Shown piece after piece: positions 26,203-36,100 of a DNA stretch of 64,000 bases. This DNA comes from Gymnogyps californianus (taxonomy: Eukaryota; Chordata; Aves; Accipitriformes; Cathartidae). The notes beneath the pieces were generated by a model. That model made no database searches. It had not been told where the DNA came from and saw only the letters and a program-made list of their open reading frames with translations. The stretch covers positions 31,661,502 through 31,725,501 of the forward strand of contig NC_059477.1 in NCBI RefSeq assembly GCF_018139145.2, written 5' to 3'. The position numbers and the translations under genes are program-made. Each line of letters starts with the position of its first letter. The stretch's first letter is position 1.

Positions 26203-26218
26203 TGACCTGCTTTGACCT
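26203..26218 (-). promoter_or_regulatory. Perfect DR4 nuclear-receptor half-site pair
   Basis: TGACCT occurs twice with a 4-base spacer, which reads as AGGTCA-N4-AGGTCA on the minus strand. That is the classic DR4 arrangement bound by TR/RXR or LXR/RXR. It is about 0.83 kb upstream of the PDIA5 ATG and outside the CpG island. Function is inferred. Confidence 0.45.
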
Positions 26219-26916
26219 TAAGATTACTGGCAGGACATCTGGGATGTCCTTGTGAGGCGGAGCTGGCTCACTGAATGTGCCTAACTAGGGGCACAGACCG
26301 ATTGTTCGTCTGGATGCAGCAATCATTCAAATAGCGTGATTCTAATGGAGGTTGCACAAATTGATCCTGGTCAGACTCAGTGTATTTATTTGCTTGCCCT
26401 TTGGCATCATTGCCAACACGTGAGGATAAAGCAGGGTTCTCCTTTAGGATTTAATGATAACAAGTGGGAACAACTTACAAGGAGAACAGGTCCTAGTTTC
26501 TAAGCCTCTCTTCCAGTTAACTCTCTCTCCCCTTTCCTTATTTTTTGTTCCCTTATTCACTTCTTATGCCAGATCTAAGACCGGCAGAAGCTTTTAAAGA
26601 CCCTGACAAAAAAGCATCCAGAACAAGGTTGTTTGCCAGAAGGCTCTCTAGAGCAAGGTACACACTGGGAGAGAGGTGGAGACACAAAAAACTAATCCTA
26701 GAGGGGCGGCCAGCGGGACATTAGGGAAGAAGAGCTGGAACTTTTTTCTTTTTAATCTCTGTTGAAACAAATTGGCCGGAGATTGCTTTTGAATTGTGAT
26801 TGCTGGCAGTAGTTTGGCGGGGTTTGTTGTTCTTTTGCCATGCGCCGGGTCCCTGGGGAGCTGCACGCACTCTCCGGGGCGATGCTCATCGCCCCCCGAC
26901 CGGCGCCGCGGGGCGG

Positions 26917-26935
26917 ACTACAAGCCCCGTCATGC
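26917..26935 (+). promoter_or_regulatory. ZNF143/STAF-type site in the PDIA5 promoter
   Basis: ACTACAAGCCCCGTCATGC matches the long ZNF143 consensus (ACTACAAYTCCCAGMATGC) at all but a few positions. It lies 108-126 bp before the ATG, where such sites normally occur in CpG-island promoters. Binding is inferred. Confidence 0.65.
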
Positions 26936-26965
26936 CGCCACGCGGGCGGGCGGTAGCGGCGGAGC

Positions 26966-26975
26966 GCGCCTGCGC
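26966..26975 (+). promoter_or_regulatory. NRF1-like site
   Basis: GCGCCTGCGC differs from the palindromic NRF1 core GCGCATGCGC at one position and sits about 70 bp before the ATG in the CpG-island promoter. One mismatch in such GC-rich DNA could occur by chance. Confidence 0.4.
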
Positions 26976-26981
26976 CGCCAG

Positions 26982-26987
26982 ACGTGG
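26982..26987 (+). promoter_or_regulatory. ACGTGG core, possible ATF6/XBP1 (UPR) element
   Basis: ACGTGG, in the context CCAGACGTGGCAGC, is the core of unfolded-protein-response elements and lies 56 bp before the start codon. No CCAAT-N9-CCACG pair (full ERSE) is present, so this is a half-type site. The gene's ER role makes it plausible, but a six-base motif is weak evidence. Confidence 0.35.
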
Positions 26988-27042
26988 CAGCAGCCCGCAG
27001 CGGCGGCGGCGGGTCCGGAGCGGGTCCGGCTCGGCGGCGGCG

Positions 27043-27117
27043 ATGGCTGTGCCGGGGCAGGGCGCGGGGGCTGCGCGGCGTCGCGGGCGGCTCCCGCTGC
27101 TGCTGCTCGGCCTGGCG
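27043..27117 (+). CDS. PDIA5: PDIA5 exon 1 (coding part): signal peptide start
   Basis: This encodes residues 1-25 and ends in phase 0 at a GTGAGT donor. The ATG has a good Kozak context (G at -3, G at +4). The product has an Ala/Gly-rich start, an Arg-rich n-region (R12-R14, R16) and then a Leu-rich hydrophobic core that continues into exon 2, as expected of an ER signal peptide. The start is not fully fixed, because the frame stays open upstream and has another in-frame ATG at 26932. I prefer 27043 because it places the basic n-region directly before the hydrophobic core, and because 26932 lies inside a ZNF143-type promoter motif that probably precedes the transcription start. The N-terminus is about ten residues longer than in human PDIA5. 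Confidence 0.9.
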
Positions 27118-30100
27118 GTGAGTGGCGGCGGCCGCGCCCCGGGGCGGCGGGGGGCGGGCGCGGGGTGTCCCCCTTCCCCGGGCCGGGGCGGGGGCGCTCG
27201 GCGCGGCGCGGCCGGCGGAGTTGGGCGAAAGTTGGGAGCGGGACGGGCCCCTCGGGCTGCGCGCGGCGGCTGCCCCCGCCGCCCGCACCCGCCGCCGCCC
27301 CGGGCGGGCTCGGCAAGGCACGGCACGGCACAGCCCGGCATGGCTGGGCTCCGGCAGCTCTCCTCCCGGGTGTTTCCCCAGCCCTCAGCCCGTGTGCTGC
27401 TTTCCTGCTTCCCTCCCTCCCTTTCTCTCTGTCTCTCAAAAAAACACCCAGAGAAGACCCACCCCGGCGCGCGGCGTCGTCTCCCCGAGCGGCTGCGGGC
27501 TGCAGCCCCCGGCCGGCCCCGGCCCTGGCCCCGGCCCCGGCCCGGGGGCTCCGATCGGCGGGCGCTGCGTTCGTAAGTTTCGTGCGAAAATCGGTGCCGC
27601 GGCGGCAGAGGGTTTCCCTCGGCGGTGGCTCTGCCGCAGCAAAGCTGGCCTCGCTCGGCTTTGTGCACCTGTGCGCGGGCACGGGCGGCCGTGGGCAGTC
27701 CTGCCGCCCGTGGGCAGTCCTGCCGCCCCTGCCTGTGCGTCCCTCAAATGTGGCGCTCTCCATCTTAGTGCATTCTGGAGGATCTGGGTATGTTTCATTG
27801 AAATTACACTAAGTAGAACACTCCTTACCTCAGGGAGACTCCTAGACTTGCAGAAATATTTTAAAGTCTGATTTTTCTTTTTTTGTCCACAGAATTTAGC
27901 ATAAATAGCTCAAAAGATTGGCGAAGGCATGCATTAAAGCACTCCTTTATTTACTTTATTGGCATGAACTACAGTTCTGCCTTCTGCCTGGACAAATAGA
28001 GTTAATAATTAATGAAAAATTACATTAATTTTTTTACGCACGCATGATCTGAAATGTATTTGGAAATGCATGACCTAGGAGTGCTCATCTAATTCATACA
28101 AATCAAGTATGAAATTTCTAATTGCCCTATGCTTATTCTGCACTAATATTAGAGTTACCATTGTGGGACAGAAAGCATTGGCCCTGTCTGATGTCGCCTT
28201 TTGCCCCTGGCAGGGGCCTAGCTATAAGCTCATTCAGGAGGAGGGAAAAGAAATGCTGTGCATCCTGCACAATTTTTGTTTTGTTCTAAGCTTGGTCTAG
28301 AAGCACAGACCTCTGCTGTCTGCAGTTTATTTATTGATTTCAAGTGAAACTGAGGTCAGGCTGAACTCTTCCTAAAATGTTGGAGAGGTCTTAGTGTGGC
28401 TTTTTTTTCCCTGTGGCTCATCTTTAATATACGCAGTACTTTTCTCTGATACTTGTGGCAGTGTATTCCTCGGGTTAAGTATATACTGTGGACCAAGTGG
28501 AGTTACAAGTGGACTGAATTTTCCCTTCATTTAAAATACCACAAATAACTCCATGCGTTTAGTTATTTCCTTCTATATCCAGTGTGACTGTCAGACCTTA
28601 TCTTACTGTAACATTCATTTTATGTTAATGTAAATATTTTGCTGTGATTTCTTTTTGTAGATTAAAAGATATTTTTTCCCAGATTTCTTCATGTGAATCT
28701 GTTGTTCCTAACTATTCTAGTTGCCCTTCTTTGGACCTTTTGTATTGCAGAGCTGGTGTCTTTGAGATGAGCAGAGTGGGCCTGCCGTTGTCAGTGAAAT
28801 TATATGAAGCCATTATAATTTATCCACATTATTCTCTCTTACCCTTCTTAATTTGTCCCAGCATTTTATTTGGTGTGTGATGCTGCATGCTGAGCAGATG
28901 TCTTCATTGAGCTGTTGATTCAGCTAATTCTTTCCCCTTTGCTGTGTACAAGTAGTTTAAATTATTTCTTCCAATTTGCATTATCTTGCACTTGAAGGTG
29001 CGATTTTTCATCTTGAAATATGTAACTTGCTGTATGCCAGGATTAAAAAACTAGCCTACAGCTGTGACATTGCAAAACCTGCTTTTAAATTTTTCTTGAG
29101 TCAATGTTTGCAAAGTCAGTGAGGCTGTTGAATTGGGACGTTCTCAGTGTGTAAAGTTAAAGCGAAGGTAATGCCAGCTGCTTGGTAGGACAGAGGTTAA
29201 TGAGAACGTTGTCTTTCCTTCCAGCCCGTTGTTTTTTATGTACCCAAATGTGATTTTTTTTTCTTTTCTTTTTTTTTCCCCTCTGGAAATGCTGAGTGCT
29301 TGCAGTGCACCTAGGACAGCAGCTAGAGTCGTGCATGCATAGCACTCCTGAAAAATAGGGCTCATTTTTAAAGTAGGACCCAAAATTGGAGGTGGCTTCC
29401 GAGAATTGAAATCCTTATCTCTGTAAGACTTCCTGCATTTGTAGAAGGAGAACTACAAAGCTGGATGAAGAAAACACTTCAGTATCTTCTAATGTTAAGT
29501 TGTTATCTTCTGCATCACTGTGAATGTGTGACACACACGTGAGGAAGATACTGCAGTGATTTCTGCCTGCTGTAAAGTTTTATTTCTTGAATGAGTCAGA
29601 GAGTCGTAGGGAAGTTGTGGTTTAACTTCAGAGATACTTCCCTATTTGGTATGTCAAGTGGTTGACTATATTTCACGCTCAAAGGACTGAATTTACTGTT
29701 AAAAAGCATTGGGAAGGAGTTTCACACCGAGGTGGATTTGCATTTCCTCTGATGTATCGGGTACTGTTCTTTCCCTAGCAGAGGCCAGCCACTGCTTCCA
29801 ACAGGATTACGCATCTGGGATCCGTTTGCTTTGCAGACACTGATGAATGTTATCTCAGGCCAATGTGGCAAAGGTCAGTTTGTCTTCTGGGTGTTGGCTT
29901 AATGACAGAGAAACTAAGTCAAGAGAGTCTGACTGACTTACAGCCATTGGGAAGCAAGCTTCTTGACCTGGTGCCATTCAAACCTCGTGCCTTCAAAGAA
30001 AGGCTTGAAAGGAACATTTCAGGCTTCCAGCTCCTCAAGTCCCAGTAACGTCACGGGGATGCACCGGTGAGCACTGACACGGACTATTGAATCCAGGCCT

Positions 30101-33100
30101 GTGGGGAAGGCTTGGACGTGGCTCACTCTTTGTGTTGCAGGTAGCCCTGCAGCATGGCAGCAGTGGCTTTGCCTCCGGTGAGTTTGCAGGCAGGGTGCGA
30201 GCGCTGCTTCTCCTCTGCAGTGCTCAGGTGCTGTTTCCCATGGTGGTATTTGGGCTTGAATTCGGGAGTGCCTCTTTGTATCCGGTTACTGTTTGTACTA
30301 CAGGAGCTGCTTTGGGAAGTGTTTGGCTGCAGTCAGAGGAAGGGTATTGCAGAGACAAATCCCTTACTTGCTGTCCTGCTGCCCCATTCCTACTTTGTCT
30401 CTTCCCTCTTCAAAATAAGGATTTGTAAAACTTGTGATGTGGGCTGTGCTCTGTCTCCTCAGATGCCCTTCTGTTGTGGTTTGACCCCAGCTGGCAACTA
30501 AGCACCACACAGCCGCTTGCTCACTCCCCTCACAGTGGGATGAGGGAGAGAATCAGAAGGGTAAAAGTGAGAAAACTTCTGGGTTGAGATAAAGACAGTT
30601 TAATAGGCAAAGCAAAAGCCGTGCGCGCAAGCAAAGCAAAACAAGGAATTCATTCACTACTTCCCATCGGCAGGCAGGTGTTCAGCCATCTCCAGGAAAG
30701 CAGGGCTCCATCATGCGTAACGGTTCCTTGGGAAGACAAATGCCATCGCTCTGAACGTCCCCCCCTTCCTCCTTCTTCCCCCAGCTTGATATGCTGAGCA
30801 TGATGTCATATGGTATGGAACATCCTTTTGGTCGGTTGGGGTCAGCTGTCCCAGCTGTGTCCCCTCCCAACTTCTTGTGCACTCCCAGCCTACTCGCTGG
30901 CAGGGCAGTGTGAGGAGCAGAAAAGGCCTTGACTCTGTGTAAGCACTGCTCAGCAATGAGGAAAACATCCCTGTGTTATCAACACTGTTTTCAGCACAAA
31001 TCCAAAACGTAGCCCCATACTAGCTTCTATGAAGAAAATTAACTCTATCCCAGCCAAAACCAGCACACTTTCCGAACTCAAACCTTGGCTTTCAGGACTG
31101 GTTTTGTTACTCAACTCCATATCTTATGGAGTGATGTTTTGAATCCATTGGCTTTGGTGCCAAAGCACCTGTTTACTTCAGAGGGCCTGGGACGTTACCA
31201 CAAGTGTGGTGTGGTAGTCAGAAGTGGTGTTTCTGTGGAGGGGTGTGTTCACAATGTCATGAGCAATTGGTGATGGAAGAGGTGCTTGTTTTGTTGACCA
31301 TTTCTCTTGCTTTTTGGTGATGCAGTTCCTTGAGTTCCTTCATTTCAGTAAAATGGAGGTAATGAGACACCTTCCTTCAGAGTTGTGTTTGGACATCTGT
31401 GAATGGAAAAACTCAAGGCAATTTGCAACCAGAATCACAAACTAGCATTGCCTCAAATTTCTTGGTGCGGACAGGGTCACTTTGGAAGTAAGTTATGGTT
31501 TACCTTGATCCTGCCACCATTTTAAGCTTGTGAATGGCAAAAATTTGTGATAGCAAAGTAGGTCTTAAGTTTTGGCACTCTACTAGCTGGTAGCATTGGA
31601 GGGCACTGTGATTTGCACGCTTGCAGAACTCTGGTAACAAAGGTAATCTCATTTGTGGCTGCCTTGATGATGTCCTGTCTGTTGTCTTTGGGTTTATAGT
31701 CATATGGCATATTTGCTGGGTGACTGCAAATAGACTCTTTCTCTCCCCCTCCTCACTTCTCAGGAGATGGCACACCATGAGCATGTGGTTGCGTGCTGCT
31801 CTGGGATCAGCTGCATGCCGGCTTGCTCTGATGCTGCCTCCCTTTTGCCTCTTGCAGATCGCTTCCTTTCTGTGAGAATCTTATTCCAACTATTTAAATT
31901 AAGCTTCATCTCCTATCACCTGGCAGAAAAATGCGAGGATTAATTAGTTAATATTTGTGCAGTGCTTTGAAGATAAGTGCCATATAAAGTGCTAAGGATT
32001 TTCAGGTGTTGTTTTTTGCCCTCTCTTCTTTCTAAGTTCCATTAACAGTGTTTTTGTTTTTTGCCCTCTCTTCTTTCTGAGTTCCATTAATAGTGTTTTT
32101 GTCGTCTTTTTATAGCATGTCCTATGTGCTTCTTGAGTACGTGATCCCTCTTTAAACTTTTTCAAAACCCAATTTTTAGTGGGGGGATTATGTGGCATAT
32201 GCTTTGCTCATGCCCTTAGCTTCTGAAGTCATCAAAATGTGGTTGTTCAGAAGTGGTATCTGAAACATTATTTCATCAACAGCCTGTTTAGTGTATATTG
32301 CACCAATGCCTGGCTTGAAGAGAGAGCGAGCTTTGCATTCGTAAGGAGAAAGTTCCTTGTCAGCCTTAGTAATTGACCCTATTACATTCAGTTGTTAATT
32401 AGTAAATAGTTGCACAGATTTTCCTTCACTAAGCATTTGAAAACCAGTGATAAACCATACAATTAATTGGCTACACAGAGCCCTTAAGAACAACCTTTAG
32501 TATAGACTATTATGCCTGTATCTTATGTTCCTTAAAACCCAGTGTTTAAGAACAATATGAACAGTAGAGTCTAGTCAAATCTTGACGTCTCCATGGTATT
32601 TTTTGCTATCTTCTATATTTGGAAAGTGAACATAGCAAGCACCATGTTAAATGGAATGCCTTATTTGTAGCATTCTTCAGCCTAAGTTAAAGAATACCAA
32701 GACGTTCTGTGTCAGGATTTTAATTTGCCTTCCTTTGTGAACAAAAGAAGATATGACACTTGCCTCTTGCAGGTATGACCCACCACAATAAAATGTCAGC
32801 AGTGCTTGGGTTTTTTTATTCCTTGAATGGCCTGAGGTGAGAGTTAATTGATCTGGATTATATACAGAGTAAGAATGCGTTCTTCCACGGAGCTCGTGGG
32901 AAATGAACAAAAATCAAGAAGTGTCCAGTGGGAGTGTCTGCAAATGTAAATTTCTTGGGCAAAACCATGTTTTTTCTAATGCTGTCAGTCTTCCGATGCA
33001 GAAGTTATTGATCTTCCGGTGTGTCCGCTGGAGCGCTCCTCACCTGGCCATCCCGCGCTGCTGTAGGCCTGGGAGTCGTCACTCCCCACTGAGCCCATAG

Positions 33101-36100
33101 ATGGCTTTTCGGATCGGTCGCAGATAAGCTGCTGCAGGCTCTGTGCTGGGGGTCCTCAGTAGGTTGCAGTTTGGGTACCCCTGCAGATGTGGTTGGGAGA
33201 AGATGGTTTTGCGGTCCCAGCGGGATTGCAGGGGCTACTGCAGGGGCTACTTCAGTTGTGACCCCTGAAGTCTGAGACCCCTGAATTCTTAGCAGGCTTC
33301 CTTGAGGTACCTTTGGGTAACAGACTTAACCCATCTCCCCTCATCTGATTGATTAAAATGTTTCTACAGCTATTTTGGATATTAATCATGAATGAAAACA
33401 AGGGACTGTCCTACTTATCACTATCTATCTTAGAAGGCATTTGTTATAAATGGCTCAGTGATCAAAGCAGCACAACCCTGAATGTAAATAGCAGCAGAGG
33501 GAGGGCTTGTGAGTGAAAAGCAAGCAATTATTGCACAAGGTCAAGAGTGGTTTGTATGATGAACAAGGAAGATAAAACATCTGCAGTCAAACTGTGATTC
33601 TTGTAAACAAGGGGGCTTTGGATTTGAACATCTTGTATTTTTAAGCGAGAACAAATTGGGGGGGGAGGGAGCAACAGATCTGTTTCTCTCTTGCACTTGC
33701 CTGGAGATGACTTAGACCTGGTATTTTCAGTACATGCACGCTGCCTGCACCCCAGGACCTGGCTGTGCCACCGGCTTATCTGCAGGTTTACAAACCTCCT
33801 CCACTGCAGTACAGAGATGTTCCTTCAAATCCACCTTCTGAAGTTAGTGCGTGCTCCACCACAGGGTTCGTTTTGGGAACTGAGTAGGAAAGGGAAGGTG
33901 AGATCCGGTCTTGTTCTTGGGATTTCTTGCCTGTTCCCTCTTCCCTGCCCCCCATTTTAATGTAGCTGAGGAGACCCCTGTTTAGAATGTGAACTACTCC
34001 CCTCCTAAAGAAATTAATTATGAAATTAAATTCAGGCATCTCCATTACTGATTGGAATTTTGAGGCAGATTTGCTCTTCAGCTAGATTCCCATAAAATGC
34101 CTTGTCAGACACAGTCTGTTTCATACGTACAGGGTTGCTCATTGATGATATTTACAGTGGGTTGAATGCTCTTGTCCCAAAATGAGAATGACATCAGTGG
34201 GCGGTTAAGCTAAGGCAGAAATCAAAGTCAATGTCTTGCTGAAAAATGGGCTTTTGAAATTGTGGTTGAGTGTAAGACTGCGTCCCTGCCAAGCAGCAGT
34301 TGTGCTAGAATCAGCGCTGTTCGCGTCAGCCCCAGCTATTCTTGATGAATAGTGTGCAAATTGTCTACCTAATTATACATGTAAGCGTTAGTGTGCGCAT
34401 AAAAATTGTATGTTGACATATGGATTCAGGCATCTAAGCACTGTTTCAGCCGCATATCCATTTATATTTTTTATGCATAATTTGTGGCCAGGAAAATACA
34501 TTTTTTCATGCTCTTGAGCTGGGAATAGGAGAAATAGGAAATAATTTTTCTGTCCAGTGTACAATGCTACTCCTCTGATAGTTCTTCCGTATTTAATTTT
34601 GATTTGTATTTTCATGTTTTTAAAACTATATGTTTTCATTGCCCTTGATTTAAAATAAATAAATAAAAGAATTATTCTCCAGACATGCTGCTTATCCTTA
34701 GCAAAAGGTCATGCTGTCACGAAGCTTTTGTGGGGAGCAACTCATAAATTGAACTGGGTTCTGTGGGAACAGCAGTTACGCATTTATCACATTTAATTTG
34801 AATAATAAATGTAAAATATGAAAATACGTTCTTGGGGCTGCTTGAAAGATATTCCTTTTTTTCATTCTGAAATGAGATTCAGAGAAAAGAGAAAACTTGA
34901 GAAATAAACTCTGCTTTCTCAGATCCTTGATGATTTTGAGAAAACACGGCCTGAGGGATGACCATATTTTTCAACAGTGTCAGTCCTGGGAAGTATGATT
35001 AGCAAATAGTTGTTTGCCTGTAACTCTTTGCCTCTGGGTTTCTGAAAGCTCAGATGTTTCTTGGGTACCAGTTCTAAGGGGGTGGGCCTGTGGAGTGTTC
35101 ACTGCTCTTTAACACTTGCATATATTCGGCAGCTGTGCAAGGAATTGCGGGGGGGGGGGGGGGGGGGGCGGGAAGGAACATTAAACCTTTTTGACTGATC
35201 AGACTTCTTCCACCTAGCTTGCAAGATTATATATTTAAATAAATACTTTGATTTGAAGAGCAGAGGCAGAGCTAGAGCACATGTGGTTTTGTACCTTGTA
35301 CTTGAATAGCAGTGTCTCTCAGCAGTTTTGAATTGACTGTCTTGAGGATTTGGGTTCACTTATGTTTTACTTGAGAATCCTTCATGCATCTTAGATCAGA
35401 CACTACAATCACATGACTGATGTGCAACCTACGCCATAAAAAATTCTGTGAAAATAAATTCAGATTGAGATCTTGAGCTGGGGAAAATCTGCAGACTAGA
35501 AGTGCTACCAGATTTGCATTTCTTAGTCTGCTGCATGTAGTCTGCCTTTTTCTGAAGGTCTCCACCAAAGTTTCCTGCATCCGAAGACACCAGGTGACTG
35601 TTGTGTTGGTTCCAGCTCACCGAGCCAGCCATGGATGAGGACCCGTTATGTTAGGCACTGTGCAAACACAACATGAAATAAAATAGACCTTCCCTCAGTT
35701 TCATTGTAATTTCTTGTCAGCATAACTGTCACAGGGCAGGAGTGGCACAGATATTGCACGTGTTGGTCCTAATATGCCTTCTACTTTAACCAGTACCAAG
35801 GTAGGCAGCTTCTTGAGAAAAATGTTTGGAGTGTTTCTTAACTTTTCAGCGGTGGTTGTGAATAGATTTTAAAGCTTTAGGATGCTCAAGTGACAAGAGA
35901 GTTTAGCTTATTTCTTATTTATAGAGTTCCATATGTGTGAATGTATCACTTCCTGACGCATATGAAAAGAGCCTTCCTGCCCAGGAGGGACTGTCAACCT
36001 TCCTGACCTCTTCTTTTTTTAATATGAGCTCATGTCCTCTTGTGCCCTGGATTTAAACAAGAAGCAGCATGCTTGATCGGGCAGTGCCTGGCTGATGAGC

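Larger units (their letters stand above)
24011..26799. other. Intergenic DNA just upstream of the PDIA5 promoter
   Basis: It holds two SINE remnants (24405-24565, 25735-25862), the CT-rich tract and the DR4 pair at 26203-26218. No coding exon was recognised. The last few hundred bases may belong to the proximal regulatory region, including the inverted CCAAT box at 26771-26776. Confidence 0.5.
26800..27740 (+). promoter_or_regulatory. PDIA5: PDIA5 CpG island and TATA-less promoter
   Basis: The sequence changes sharply to very GC- and CpG-rich DNA that spans the start codon and the first 600 bp of intron 1. No TATA box is seen at a sensible distance. Candidate sites upstream of the ATG are an inverted CCAAT box (26771-26776), an E2F-like TTTGGCGG (26813-26820), a ZNF143-type site (26917-26935), an NRF1-like site (26966-26975) and ACGTGG (26982-26987). 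This is a typical housekeeping promoter. The transcription start is inferred to lie between about 26940 and 27020. Confidence 0.85.

Noticed and set aside
26796..27871. Long overlapping open frames (up to 338 codons) on both strands over the CpG island
   Set aside because: Stop codons are rare in such GC-rich DNA. The products are Pro/Arg/Gly/Ala-rich without domains; only the 27043-27117 part of one frame is real coding sequence, as shown by the splice into exon 2.
9340..31067. A complete provirus bounded by the two LTRs
   Set aside because: The LTRs are in opposite orientation, each has its own flanking duplication, and the 20.5 kb between them holds host promoter DNA and no retroviral genes.
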